A stretch of 64,000 nucleotides of DNA from Methylobacter marinus A45 (GCF_000383855.1 NZ_KB912877.1:902616-966615), one strand, 5' to 3'; counted from the first letter of the stretch, positions 8,943 to 18,225 are shown. Notes: a model not told the origin generated them from the letters alone. Numbers and translations are program-made.

Positions 8943-9384
8943 GAATCAGCGACGGCGGTTTCATGCCCGGACCGCAATAGCAGCCCTGCTCCACGGCGAA
9001 CAGCATGGAAGTGAGCAGCGGATTTCTCTGTGCAATAACAGGCTGGCGGATGCTCACCATCGATCAACGTGGAGTGGCTGGCATCACCCTCACAGGTTCT
9101 AAAACAGCTTTTTTTAAATCATATTTACTCACCGTCAAGTCTCTATAACTGATGTTACGCAGACAATCGCCCTGCAAGTCGCGATATATACCCAAAGGGC
9201 ATAAAGGCATCGCTCCCACTATCTCGGTCTATAACCTTTCTCCCGCCAGCGCGGCGGCTGAAGGCAAATTGCGTCAGCCCGGCCGATGATCCATTAATGT
9301 CAGACTGGCGTTTGCTCTCCGTACAGGTTATCGTTTACGGTTATCATTTGTTCATTTCAATTATCTTGATCAAGGATCATTCCC
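8943..9384. other. Intergenic gap after gdhA
   Basis: No convincing coding region, RNA gene or repeat seen. A T7 run near 9107-9113 follows only a weak GTG...CAC pairing, so it is not a firm terminator. The last 70 bases before the next gene are AT-rich and probably carry its promoter. Confidence 0.4.
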
Positions 9385-10935
9385 ATGCAAGCCTATTTAC
9401 CGATTATTCAAGATCTGCTTACCCAATGGTATCAACTTACCCTTGATAATGCAGTGTACGCCGCGGCTTTGGCGGTATCTGTCTGGTTACTGACGGCCTT
9501 GTTCTACAGAATACGGATTGGCTTAATAAACAGAAAAAATCGCGCCAGGGCGAAAGAAGCCCAGGATAACATCGATGCCGCGCAGCAGCAGACACAAAAG
9601 CTGCAAGAAGAATTAACCGCCAATACCGCGCGCATGGAAGAATCGGAGATCGCCGCCAACAAGGCGACCCAACGCGCGCTGGATCTGGAAAGACGCATCA
9701 CCGAGCGCAACATGCAGTTGACCGACAGCCTTCAGGCTTTAACGGTCAGCTTCAACCTGGACAGGCAAGCCTTAGCGGCTGGCGATGATCTTGACGGGGA
9801 AGGCTTGTGGCGGCAATACAGCGCCGCCCTTGCGCAATTAACCGAACGCTTGCGCACCGAGCTGCAAACCAAAACCGACCTGCGGCAGGCCTGTCAGGCG
9901 GAAGCGGCCAAGCTGGCCGAAAAGGAAACGCTGCTTGAAGCGCTGCAGGCCCGCCTGAACGCCCAAAGCCAGCAACTTGTCCAACTGGAAGAGCACAACA
10001 CCCTGCTGCAACAGCAAATCGCGGACAGCGCGCAAAAACAGCAGGCCGATCTGGCGCGCCTTGCGGAACTCGAGCAACTGGCGACTGAATGGGCGCAAAC
10101 GAAAACGCAGCAATTGCAAATGGAAGAAACCATCCATGCGCGGAATATCCGTATCGAGCAATTGCAACAAGCCGGGCAAATTCAGGCCGCTGTTATCGAG
10201 CAGCAGCCACAGGCTCCGACTGAACCTGAAAAGGTTGTGGCCGAAGAGCTTGCCGCATCCGTTGTAATGGAACAGCCCCCACAGGTGCCCGCCGAGCATC
10301 GCATCAATGATGTCAGCGATAAAATCAAACACATCTTTGGCGCCAGGCAGCAGGCAACGGAACAGGATGAAAAAACGGCCAATGCAGCGCCTGTCACCGA
10401 CAACCCTGCCGAAGAGATCCGCCCTGCCCCGGCCGAAAACAGTATGGAAGCGATTCAGGCCCAACCCGCCAGCCCGGAACCGCAGCCGCTTGAGAATAAA
10501 GCCCCCAAGCTGGCCGGCAAAATCAAACAGATATTTGACAGTGCCCGGCAACAGATAGCGAAATTTGATGAAAAAATGGCCGGCGAGACAACCACTGCCG
10601 ATAAAACGGCCGAAACGTCCCGATCTGCCGCAATAGAAGCAGATAACAGCGATATTCAACCTGAGCCATCAGGCACGGAGCAGCAGCCATCCGCTGCCGT
10701 CAGCAAACAATCCGATAGCGTAACCGGAAAAATCCGCAACCTGCTCGGCACCCGCAAGTCGCCTCGGGCCGCTATACAAACCACGCCGGCGGAACAGGAT
10801 GAGCCGGCCATTCTGTCACTGCAGGAATCGGTGCAACCGTTGGCTGACCACGAGCTTGATAGCATTGCCGGAACAGGCAAAAAAATTCCAACCCGGCTCA
10901 AAAGCCTGCTGCGCAAATTCCAGCCCAATGCCTAA
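9385..10935 (+). CDS. Coiled-coil inner-membrane protein, function unknown
   Basis: I do not recognise this 516-residue protein. One hydrophobic segment at about residues 22-45 (AVYAAALAVSVWLLTALFYRI) would anchor it, followed by a long Gln/Glu/Ala-rich coiled coil to about residue 280 (LQEELTANTARMEESEIAANK and similar heptads). The last 230 residues are low-complexity linker broken by three related amphipathic segments: VSDKIKHIFGARQQ (about 310), LAGKIKQIFDSARQQ (about 375) and VTGKIRNLLGTRKS (about 450), with a fourth possible copy RLKSLLRKFQPNA at the C-terminus. The repeats suggest peripheral binding or multimerisation modules. It is flanked by non-coding sequence, so it is probably monocistronic. 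Confidence 0.75.
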   Translation: MQAYLPIIQDLLTQWYQLTLDNAVYAAALAVSVWLLTALFYRIRIGLINRKNRARAKEAQDNIDAAQQQTQKLQEELTANTARMEESEIAANKATQRALDLERRITERNMQLTDSLQALTVSFNLDRQALAAGDDLDGEGLWRQYSAALAQLTERLRTELQTKTDLRQACQAEAAKLAEKETLLEALQARLNAQSQQLVQLEEHNTLLQQQIADSAQKQQADLARLAELEQLATEWAQTKTQQLQMEETIHARNIRIEQLQQAGQIQAAVIEQQPQAPTEPEKVVAEELAASVVMEQPPQVPAEHRINDVSDKIKHIFGARQQATEQDEKTANAAPVTDNPAEEIRPAPAENSMEAIQAQPASPEPQPLENKAPKLAGKIKQIFDSARQQIAKFDEKMAGETTTADKTAETSRSAAIEADNSDIQPEPSGTEQQPSAAVSKQSDSVTGKIRNLLGTRKSPRAAIQTTPAEQDEPAILSLQESVQPLADHELDSIAGTGKKIPTRLKSLLRKFQPNA

Positions 10936-10963
10936 ACGTTAAAGGAAGCCAATTCCTGTTTCC

Positions 10964-11023
10964 GGCCTGTTCGCGAGTGGTCAAAATCACGACTTGAATA
11001 TTTTGACCACTCGCGAACAGGCC
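10964..11023. repeat. Perfect 24-bp inverted repeat (hairpin)
   Basis: The arms at 10964-10987 and 11000-11023 are exact reverse complements over 24 bases, starting GGCCTGTTCGCGAGTGG, with a 12-base loop. No T-run follows on either side, so it is not a standard terminator. It ends one base before an ATG at 11025 upstream of the glycerophosphodiesterase gene. Confidence 0.9.
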
Positions 11024-11042
11024 CATGCCCCGCCCTCGTCAT

Positions 11043-11804
11043 ATGGCAAAAGCAAACAAACCCATAGCTTTACCTGTCACCGTTAAACGTCCATTCCGGA
11101 TCATCGCCCATCGCGGCGCGTCCGCCTATGCGCCCGAAAACACAATGGCCGCTTTTAAGCTGGCCACGGACATGGGCGTCACAGACATCGAACTCGACGT
11201 TCAGCTGTCATCGGACGGCGAGGCGGTGATATGCCATGATTTATCGTTGACCCGCTATGGGATTACCGGCTATGTCGAAGCCATGAGCTGGCCGGAACTA
11301 TCGCAACTGGATATGGGGTCCTGGTTCTCGCCCTACCTGTTTCAGGGCGAAAAGTTGTTAAGGCTACAGGACCTGTTCAAGGAATACGACGCCGAACTCA
11401 CCTATCATATAGAGCTAAAAGGCACTGCTCCACAACTCCCACATCAAGTCTGCCGCGTTATCGAGGCTTATAATTTACGCGACCACATCGTCATCACCTG
11501 TTTTTCATATGAAATCCTGATGCAAGTCAGGGCCATTGCACCTTATTTGCGTTTAGGCTGGCTGGTGCGGGACATCGATAAGAAGGTGCTTGCCAAAGCC
11601 AAAGCGCTTGAATTATTTCAGCTTTGCCCTCGGGCAGACCGGCTCACACAACAAGCCGTCCGCCTTGCCCATTCAATCGTGCCGGAAGTCAGAGCCTGGG
11701 GCATCAACGGAAAACGCGAGGACGTTTTGGCATTGATTCAAAAGACCCTCGCTGCCGATTGCGATGGCATTACGGTTAATTGGCCTGACTGGATTTCGCA
11801 TTGA
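11043..11804 (+). CDS. Glycerophosphodiester phosphodiesterase
   Basis: GDPD-family enzyme of about 253 residues that would hydrolyse glycerophosphodiesters to glycerol-3-phosphate and an alcohol. The catalytic set is present near the N-terminus: IAHRGASAYAPENTMAAF (His and Arg), IELDVQLSSDG (Glu-x-Asp), then CHDLSLTRY (second His). YHIELKG and a TIM-barrel end (GITVNWPD) complete the fold. No signal peptide is seen, so a cytoplasmic UgpQ-type enzyme is likely. Two starts are possible, ATG 11025 and ATG 11043; neither has a good ribosome-binding site because a 24-bp hairpin occupies the space directly upstream. It is monocistronic. Confidence 0.88.
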   Translation: MAKANKPIALPVTVKRPFRIIAHRGASAYAPENTMAAFKLATDMGVTDIELDVQLSSDGEAVICHDLSLTRYGITGYVEAMSWPELSQLDMGSWFSPYLFQGEKLLRLQDLFKEYDAELTYHIELKGTAPQLPHQVCRVIEAYNLRDHIVITCFSYEILMQVRAIAPYLRLGWLVRDIDKKVLAKAKALELFQLCPRADRLTQQAVRLAHSIVPEVRAWGINGKREDVLALIQKTLAADCDGITVNWPDWISH

Positions 11805-12027
11805 TGCCAGCGTGAACGCCACCCTTCTTTTGTACAAAATCGCGCGTCAATCGCAGTCCATGAACAGTTGCTGAAAGCTGGAGCCACACCCGGCCAGAAG
11901 CGATCCATTGGTCACCGTGCATGACACCCGGCCGCCCTCTGGTTCATGGATTTTTGAACGGATCCATACTATGCTTAAAGACTGCTTATAGCCTTACACT
12001 TAAATATTTAATTAACGGGATAATGCT

Positions 12028-12786
12028 ATGGTAATCCGCGATTCCAATGTGTACCTTATCGGCCTGATGGTTTGTATGGCATTGAATACGGGCTGTCAGA
12101 GCCGCGGCACCGACTCCCGTAGTCTGCTGGGCGCTGTTGAAATCCGTGATGAGCAGATCAAGGACACCAGGCCAGCCGACCTGCCCGGCACGGTTTATGT
12201 CAGCGATTTTACCCTTGAGGCGCAACGCATCGAAGGCGATCACGGCATTTTGCCCGAAAGGCGTTTAGGGCCGATCGGACAGCGATTGCCGAACCCGCTG
12301 TCGCCGGCCGATCCTGAAGCACGGGCCAGGGAAATTGTTGATATCATGAGCCGGAGCCTGGTCAAGCGCCTTAGGGATAAAGGCTTCGATGCCCGGCGGC
12401 TGTCCGGCCCACAGACGACTATGCCGCGCGACGGCTGGCTGCTACAGGGCATTTTTACCGAAGTTGATGAAGGCAACCGTATAAAACGTGCCGTGATCGG
12501 CTTTGGCCGCGGCGCAACGCGCATGAACGTCCAGGTCGGCGTCAGCGATCTGACCAGCGCAGAGCCACAAACGCCTTTTATCGTCTTCGGCACCATCAAG
12601 GATCCCCAAAAAACGCCGGGCGCTGCCGCAACCTTAAACCCCTATGTCGCCGCCGCCAAATTCGTCATGGAAAAAAATGCGACGCAAAAGGATATCGAGG
12701 CAACCGCCGGGCAGATTGTCGACGAGATTCTGAAATATACGCATAAATTCAAGGAACAGACCGAAACGAACAAGCCGACCGAATAA
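12028..12786 (+). CDS. DUF4410-like lipoprotein
   Basis: A 252-residue exported protein whose N-terminal signal ends in the lipobox LNTGC (Cys about residue 23). The mature part carries TVYVSDFTLEAQR, LSRSLVKRL-like (here MSRSLVKRLRDKGF), GWLLQGIFTEVDEGNR and RAVIGFGRGATRMNVQV, the pattern of DUF4410 proteins. Proteins of that family are lipoproteins of unknown function with a beta-rich core. The GFGRG motif and the charged C-terminal helix are intact. It is monocistronic, preceded by about 220 non-coding bases and followed by a 335-bp gap. Confidence 0.68.
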   Translation: MVIRDSNVYLIGLMVCMALNTGCQSRGTDSRSLLGAVEIRDEQIKDTRPADLPGTVYVSDFTLEAQRIEGDHGILPERRLGPIGQRLPNPLSPADPEARAREIVDIMSRSLVKRLRDKGFDARRLSGPQTTMPRDGWLLQGIFTEVDEGNRIKRAVIGFGRGATRMNVQVGVSDLTSAEPQTPFIVFGTIKDPQKTPGAAATLNPYVAAAKFVMEKNATQKDIEATAGQIVDEILKYTHKFKEQTETNKPTE

Positions 12787-13121
12787 GCTGACCTGGTATT
12801 CGTCCGCTATAACCGCTCATTAGCGCGCTGCCTGGAGCGACTCCGAACTTCCTTGGAACGCCGGATTGCAGTCAGCACAAGTTTTCAAACCATGACAGCA
12901 GACGTAGAAGCGATAGCCAGTCAGGCATCTTGCAAATGCTCGAGCGGATCTGTTTGTTTGCAGCTCGGGAGCCACGTGGATACAACCGGCTTTACACGCT
13001 AAAAAGCCGCCATTCCTGTACGCTAGAGCGCTTCAGGCGCTCTGTTCGATGCCTAATTTATTGCAATTCATGGGCTAGCGCCTTACTCTATGCCGCAATT
13101 ACTTCATTTCCCGGAGGCATA
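12787..13121. other. Intergenic gap
   Basis: No gene supported. A short inverted repeat (AGAGCGC, loop TTCAG, GCGCTCT) lies at about 13024-13042; it has no T-run. An open frame continues upstream of the next gene to 12930, but its composition is unlike the coding part and GGAGG sits at the downstream ATG. Confidence 0.4.
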
Positions 13122-13778
13122 ATGAGCAGCATATACGGAGACCAGCACCTGGCCATGCAGGATGCTTTCGACACTCGCAGCCTGGCTGACAGTGTCGGCC
13201 AGATCATTGTCCAGTCAGAAATTGCCGATGACCATAAGCACTTTATCGAAACCCGTGACATGTTCTTCCTGACCACGATCAATCACCGTGGCTACCCTAC
13301 CTGCTCCTACAAGGGGGGCGCACCGGGATTTGTAAAAGTCGTCGACAACAAGACCCTGGCTTTCCCCAGCTACGACGGCAATGGCATGTTTCTGTCCACG
13401 GGCAATATTACCGCCAACAACAAAGTCGGCTTGCTATTCATCGACTTTGAAATGCCGCACCGCGTACGCGCTCACGGGACGGCATCTATCGATCGCAACG
13501 ACCCATTACTCGGCGAGATTCAAGGCGCGGAAATGATCGTACGGGTCACGATTACCGAGATTTTTGTCAATTGCCCGCGCTATATCCACAAGTATCAGCG
13601 CGTGCAGACCTCCCGATATGCTCCTCAGGACGGCCAGCCAACTCCGCCGCCGCAGTGGAAGCGCATCGATGCATTACAGGAAGCCCTGCCGGAACGGGAT
13701 AAAAATATCGCGGAACAACTGGGCGGCACGATTACCCCGGAAGAATACACCGCCCTGCTCATGAAAGGAGAAGCCTGA
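13122..13778 (+). CDS. Pyridoxamine 5'-phosphate oxidase-like FMN-binding protein
   Basis: A 218-residue split-barrel flavin-binding protein of the PNPOx-like superfamily. It shows the expected strands: DMFFLTTINHRGYPTCSYKGG, TLAFPSYDGNGMFLSTGNI, NNKVGLLFIDFE and MPHRVRAHGTASID, followed by VRVTITEIFVNCPRYIHKYQ. The family binds FMN between two barrels; substrates here are unknown, and it is not the classical PdxH because the substrate-binding C-terminus differs. GGAGG at 13113-13117 fixes ATG 13122; the open frame upstream to 12930 is not counted. It is monocistronic. Confidence 0.85.
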   Translation: MSSIYGDQHLAMQDAFDTRSLADSVGQIIVQSEIADDHKHFIETRDMFFLTTINHRGYPTCSYKGGAPGFVKVVDNKTLAFPSYDGNGMFLSTGNITANNKVGLLFIDFEMPHRVRAHGTASIDRNDPLLGEIQGAEMIVRVTITEIFVNCPRYIHKYQRVQTSRYAPQDGQPTPPPQWKRIDALQEALPERDKNIAEQLGGTITPEEYTALLMKGEA

Positions 13779-13890
13779 GATATAATTTCGGCCATCTTTC
13801 CGACAGGAACTTTTGATTTCCGCACATTTTCTAATTTTTTGTAAGTTTGATGTTTAAACCAATCCGCTAATAATACCAAGGGGACTATCA

Positions 13891-14274
13891 ATGAAACATC
13901 TTAATCAACTCACGATTGCTTTTTCCCTGTTGCTTTCTTTCAGCATGGCCGGTTTCGCCGGCGAGTCCACGTCCTCACCCGAATCCAAAGGCATGAACAG
14001 AATGGGTGGCGGTATGGGCGGCATGGGAGGCATGGGCGGCATGACCGAAGAGCAAAAAGAACAGCATATGCGTGCCATGCAGGAGCATATGTTGCGTATC
14101 CATGATCTTTCCAATCAGATTCTGGCAGAGAAAGATCCCGCAAAAAAAGAAGAACTGAAAAAACAACAATTGGATCTGCTAAAAGCGCATCATAGTCAAA
14201 AGATGGAGCATCGCCAGCAAGGGAAAAAGGAACGTCAAAAAATGATGCAACCGGGATCAAAAAGCGATCAATAA
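13891..14274 (+). CDS. Secreted Met/Gly-rich helical protein, unknown
   Basis: A 127-residue protein with a clear signal peptide (MKHLNQLTIAFSLLLSFSMAGFAGE). The mature N-terminus has a Met/Gly repeat (MGGGMGGMGGMGGM), and the rest is helical and charged with many Met and His residues (HMRAMQEHMLRIHDL, KAHHSQKMEHRQQG). Such Met/His-rich periplasmic proteins can bind Cu(I), which would make sense in a copper-using methylotroph, but no defined copper motif such as MxxxM clusters of known chaperones was identified. It also recalls CpxP/Spy-type small helical periplasmic proteins without the LTxxQ motif. It is a single gene. Confidence 0.75.
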   Translation: MKHLNQLTIAFSLLLSFSMAGFAGESTSSPESKGMNRMGGGMGGMGGMGGMTEEQKEQHMRAMQEHMLRIHDLSNQILAEKDPAKKEELKKQQLDLLKAHHSQKMEHRQQGKKERQKMMQPGSKSDQ

Positions 14275-14411
14275 CGTTATCGAAGGCGGCCTATACGCCG
14301 CCGGGCGATATCACAGCCATTGACTTCCATGCCTAAAACCCGCTCCTAACTATTTCTCATTATCGTCAGGTTGAGTTATCGTATGACTCTTTTTACGCAA
14401 AGGATTACCTG

Positions 14412-14741
14412 ATGAATAATTATCCTGAAAAAACTTGCCAAATTGACCGCCTCGTTTGCCATCCCAAATTGGTTGCCGCCGCCTTGAGCGGACAAAAAAC
14501 GCAGCAACGCCGGAACGGAGTCTACGGTTACCCGGGAGAGACCTTTGAACTGGAAGGCACGACATTTACCGTTACCGCTCTGGAACAACAAAGCCTGGGC
14601 GATATGACTGATGCCGATGCGAAAGCGGAAGGCTACCCGAATCTCGATGCCTATAAGGAATTGATCCTGAGAATGCACGCCGGCATGGCCTGGAACAATG
14701 ACAGCCAGGTCTGGGTCCATTTCTTTAAACGCAACGATTAA
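14412..14741 (+). CDS. ASCH-like domain protein
   Basis: A 109-residue protein resembling ASCH/PUA-like proteins: VCHPKLVAAALSGQKTQQRR near the N-terminus (a lysine-threonine-Gln-Arg cluster at the strand-loop), GYPGETFELEGTTFTVTAL in the barrel, and GDMTDADAKAEGYPNLDAY. ASCH domains are thought to bind RNA; some are hydrolases. No signal peptide. It ends about 95 bp before the L,D-transpeptidase gene. Assigned from fold-like motifs only. Confidence 0.6.
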   Translation: MNNYPEKTCQIDRLVCHPKLVAAALSGQKTQQRRNGVYGYPGETFELEGTTFTVTALEQQSLGDMTDADAKAEGYPNLDAYKELILRMHAGMAWNNDSQVWVHFFKRND

Positions 14742-14837
14742 GTCGGCAGTCGGCATTTCCATATTTATATGCAACTCAATAGCGATAACCGAACCGACTG
14801 AACCTTGTGCCCAATCTTAATGGAGTTTGCCATATAA

Positions 14838-16586
14838 ATGTCATTATGCATGATTCATAAAGCCAATTTGAGCGTTTATAGAAAATGGATAGCCATTATT
14901 TGGCTTATCGGGGGGCTGATGGCAGCCCCTTTATCGCATTCGGCTGAATACCCGACCGATGCCACGCTGGTTGAAGTCATCAACTCCCTGATGACTTCAA
15001 ATCGGCACCCTTACCTGCCGCATGACGACATTTATGACCAGCACGAGGACATTCAGGCACTGTACCAGTTGAACCGTTACCAATTTGTCTGGTTAAACGA
15101 AGATGATTCCAACCGCCAGGTGGAGGATGTGCTAGCGCTGCTGGCAAGCGCGGAAAAAAACGGCCTGAACGCGCAAAACTACGACAGCGACCATCTCGCC
15201 CGGAAATGGCTGCAAATCAAGACCGGTCAGGAAGAATCGCCGCAGGCGCGAGCGCTATACGATACGGCATTGAATATTGCCCTGCTGCGTTATCTTTCCG
15301 ATCTGCATTACGGTCAGATCAAGGCTCAAAATGTCAAACTGGCCGACGACATAATCCTGGAACCGATCAATCTTGTCCGCCTGATTGTAGAAGCCGCCGC
15401 TGAAAAAAAACCGTCTGAACTCGTTGCCCGGGTTGAGCCTGTCATGCCTGTCTACCGGCATTTAAAACAAGCTTTATCCAGGTACCGCCAACTGGCCCAA
15501 ATGCACGATACTCCTCGGTTCGCCTTCTCAAGAACCTTGCGTCCGGGCGACCATGACCCGCAAATGGAACCGTTACGCCGATTTCTGACGACTTTAGGCG
15601 ATATGCCTCAGCCAGAGGAAACCGATGCCGAGACCCAAAGCGAAGCCACTCTTTATGACGCCGCCCTGGTCGAAGGCGTAAAAAATTTTCAGTCAAGGCA
15701 CGGCCTGGGAAGTGACGGTGTGATAGGCAAAAAAACAGTGGCCGCGCTCAATGTTCCTCTCGCCGACCGAATCTGGCAAATCGAATTGTCCATGGAACGC
15801 TTTCGCTGGTTGCCCAGGCTAAAAGAGGGATCGCTGATTATCGTCAATATTCCCGCTTTTCAGTTATGGGCGTATGATTCGATCGCTGAAGAAACCGAGC
15901 CGCCGTTGAACATGAAGGTGATCGTCGGCAAATCAATAAACAAGCAGACGCCCGTGTTCATGGCCAACATGTACTTTCTTCAGTTCAGGCCCTACTGGAA
16001 CGTGCCGCAAAGCATCGTCAGGGAAGAACTGCTGCCCAAACTGCGCCGGAACCCGTCTTATCTAGCCGGCCAGAACATGGAACTGGTCAACCGCTTCGGC
16101 CCGAATGCAACCGTGCTGCCGGTTAACGATGAGACGATGACTCTTTTGAGCCGTGGCCGCGCGAAAATCCGTCAGCTTCCGGGTCGCCTGAACGCGCTAG
16201 GCAGCGTGAAGTTCATGTTCCCAAACGCTTACAATGTCTATCTGCACGACACGCCCACCCCCAACCTGTTTAAACGCACAAGACGGGACTTCAGCCATGG
16301 ATGCGTTCGGGTCGAAGACCCTGAAGCGTTAGCTGAATTCGTGCTGAAATCGAAACAAGGCTGGGACCGGCAAAAAATCCGCAACGCAATGCGCCGGGAG
16401 AACCCCAAGCATGTCTCGCTGGAAAAACCGATCCCGGTGATTATGTTCTACACCACGGCAATGGCCACTGCTGACCAGGTGCTATTTTTCGATGATATAT
16501 ACAATCTCGATAATCCCTTGCTTCAGGCCCTGTCGAGACCGCTGCAGAAGAAAGCCCCCGATACCGTCACCAGCCAGGCAGAATGA
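14838..16586 (+). CDS. ldtD: YcbB-type L,D-transpeptidase
   Basis: Periplasmic L,D-transpeptidase of 582 residues, the YcbB/LdtD size. It would form 3-3 cross-links in peptidoglycan. Layout: signal anchor (WIAIIWLIGGLMAAPLSHSA, about 20-37), an N-terminal scaffold domain, a peptidoglycan-binding repeat (VEGVKNFQSRHGLGSDGVIG, about 275-295), then the YkuD catalytic domain with VYLHDTP and the active-site SHGCVRV containing Cys489. The YcbB-specific capping segment between Tyr/His region and the catalytic Cys is present. It is convergent with the DUF882 peptidase gene, which ends 22 bases after this stop; in enterobacteria these two families (ycbB, ycbK) are adjacent and co-directional. Confidence 0.9.
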   Translation: MSLCMIHKANLSVYRKWIAIIWLIGGLMAAPLSHSAEYPTDATLVEVINSLMTSNRHPYLPHDDIYDQHEDIQALYQLNRYQFVWLNEDDSNRQVEDVLALLASAEKNGLNAQNYDSDHLARKWLQIKTGQEESPQARALYDTALNIALLRYLSDLHYGQIKAQNVKLADDIILEPINLVRLIVEAAAEKKPSELVARVEPVMPVYRHLKQALSRYRQLAQMHDTPRFAFSRTLRPGDHDPQMEPLRRFLTTLGDMPQPEETDAETQSEATLYDAALVEGVKNFQSRHGLGSDGVIGKKTVAALNVPLADRIWQIELSMERFRWLPRLKEGSLIIVNIPAFQLWAYDSIAEETEPPLNMKVIVGKSINKQTPVFMANMYFLQFRPYWNVPQSIVREELLPKLRRNPSYLAGQNMELVNRFGPNATVLPVNDETMTLLSRGRAKIRQLPGRLNALGSVKFMFPNAYNVYLHDTPTPNLFKRTRRDFSHGCVRVEDPEALAEFVLKSKQGWDRQKIRNAMRRENPKHVSLEKPIPVIMFYTTAMATADQVLFFDDIYNLDNPLLQALSRPLQKKAPDTVTSQAE

Positions 16587-16607
16587 AACAGGCGCCAAAC
16601 CCAGACG

Positions 16608-17177
16608 TTACCAGGTTCTGAACCGGCCTGTATCGAGATGTACGAAATTTGAGTTCCGGTAATAGCCTACGCCGCCGGCATGCATGGCGATAGCGGCGTT
16701 GCGCAAGCGTTTGGTATTAAACCTTTCAATGCGAATATCGATAGCCCGACCCTGCATATGCAGGCTTTTAGTGGCAACGCCATCGCTCTGATCATGCAAC
16801 AGCGCGTTCGTATAGGGCGAACGGTAACCGGAAATGATCTGGAACGGTTTATTTATACCCAGCATGACTCGCAGGTTATAAAGCTGATCCAGTAGCGCCG
16901 TGTCAATGTCGTATACATCGTCGGTTCTGTGATCCCGCAGCAGATAATTTACTTCCTGCAGCGCATCTGAAAGATACCGGCCTTTTTCGAAATAGGTTAA
17001 TGCTAAGCTTTCGCCGGTATGGGTGTTTAAAAAAGCCAGCTTTCGGGCGGATTGATAAGGTCTTTTTACTGAAGCCTCAGTGAGACCGGGAAAACCTGCC
17101 GCTAATGACCCACAAGCTAACATCTGTAAAAATCTTCGCCGGTTAATTTGACTCTGAATTTTATCGATAGTTGACAT
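16608..17177 (-). CDS. DUF882 (YcbK-like) peptidase, Tat-type signal
   Basis: A 189-residue protein of the YcbK/DUF882 family, related to M15 D,D-carboxypeptidases. The N-terminus NRRRFLQMLACGSLAAG is a twin-arginine export signal. The zinc-site pattern is present: SGYRSPYTNALL, SLHMQGRAIDIRI (His-x(6)-Asp type) and NFVHLDTGRFRTW (His near the C-terminus). It probably trims peptidoglycan stem peptides. Position, convergent with the L,D-transpeptidase, supports a cell-wall role. The C-terminal W ends two residues after RFR, as in relatives. Confidence 0.85.
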   Translation of the reverse strand: MSTIDKIQSQINRRRFLQMLACGSLAAGFPGLTEASVKRPYQSARKLAFLNTHTGESLALTYFEKGRYLSDALQEVNYLLRDHRTDDVYDIDTALLDQLYNLRVMLGINKPFQIISGYRSPYTNALLHDQSDGVATKSLHMQGRAIDIRIERFNTKRLRNAAIAMHAGGVGYYRNSNFVHLDTGRFRTW

Positions 17178-17416
17178 ATTATTTACTGATTCCTCTTGTG
17201 CGGACCGGTTATTACCGGACTGAGCAGCCCTGATCCGCTAACGGCATTTCAAACCAAAATTGCCGGGGGTTACTACAAAAAGCGGTTCATTCTAGTGCAT
17301 TTGGCTCTTATCTGAAAATCAAGCCTCAACCCGAACCGCTATTTTTTAGGCATCATAAGGCAATAAGTTATTATTTATCAGTATATTTACAATTAAAAAT
17401 TAAAGACATTTATATT

Positions 17417-18112
17417 TTACTGGCAGAGCTTCGCTTGCGACAGATACTGATCCCAATGCGCCGCCTGCCATACCTTCAACAAAGGCGTCGGTGGCGGTGC
17501 AAGCCAATAAAGCGCTATCGTGCAAACTGTCATTAGCGCAGAAGCCGGAATATTTCTATAGCTGAATAATTTCAATGCCGTGCCAAACGATTTTTTCATC
17601 CTGGTATTTGATAAATCGACGCTATACAACTCATCCAGCAACAAATGCACAACAAAGCCGATGGCCACAAACAAACCATTCAACCATGCATGCAAGATAT
17701 CCCATTGCAGGAAATAAAAACTGATACAGGTCATTAAACAGGCGAAAAATACAGCTGCCAATAATGAGTGAAACACACCGCGATGCTCGGTAAAACTGTT
17801 AAACAGATTAAACAGCCCATAGCGTATCCCTACATAAGTAGCCGTGGCTCCCAGCAATAGCGACTGTTGCGCATAGCTGTTCCTAAATATCACCCATACG
17901 GCGGACACGCCCAGCAAGGCCAGTGCATTAAACAACAGCTTGACCGGTTTGGAATTATTGGCGTCGATATCCGGCAACATGCCCCCGATGGTCCCTAAAA
18001 AGATAAGCCAGGGCGCATCGGCGCCATCAATCAGCCGCGCGTCAACGGCAACCAGCGCCGCAACGCTGCTGACGGCGGCGGCGATGGATACGTGGGCTTT
18101 AAAATTCGCCAT
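17417..18112 (-). CDS. YdjM-like membrane-bound metal-dependent hydrolase
   Basis: A 231-residue integral membrane protein of the YdjM/YbcI (DUF457) type. Family marks are MANFKAHVSIAA at the N-terminus, GGMLPDIDANNSKP (metal-binding acidic loop), HRGVFHSLLAAVF and HLLLDELYSVDL (His and Asp of the second metal site), spread over five or so hydrophobic helices. The start ATG 18112 gives the family's MxxFxxH N-terminus; ATG 18121 is possible. In E. coli ydjM is LexA-regulated; no SOS box was noticed here. Substrate unknown. Transcribed away from the CoA-binding protein gene. Confidence 0.82.
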   Translation of the reverse strand: MANFKAHVSIAAAVSSVAALVAVDARLIDGADAPWLIFLGTIGGMLPDIDANNSKPVKLLFNALALLGVSAVWVIFRNSYAQQSLLLGATATYVGIRYGLFNLFNSFTEHRGVFHSLLAAVFFACLMTCISFYFLQWDILHAWLNGLFVAIGFVVHLLLDELYSVDLSNTRMKKSFGTALKLFSYRNIPASALMTVCTIALYWLAPPPTPLLKVWQAAHWDQYLSQAKLCQ

Positions 18113-18225
18113 ACTGAACAATCATCTCCTGAAGTCAGAACAAAAAGGCGCATATGAGATCACATGTCTAGATACATAGCAAATTGGCTAATATTCCCGT
18201 AACCCTGACTTTTTTTGGAAAGCTT

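Noticed and set aside
8870-9067. Minus-strand frame and possible riboswitch after gdhA
   Set aside because: No ribosome-binding site, no family features, and no recognisable riboswitch core (B12, TPP, glycine, SAM) on either strand.
14350-14774. Minus-strand frames opposite the ASCH-like gene
   Set aside because: Shadows of the plus-strand gene, which has recognisable motifs.
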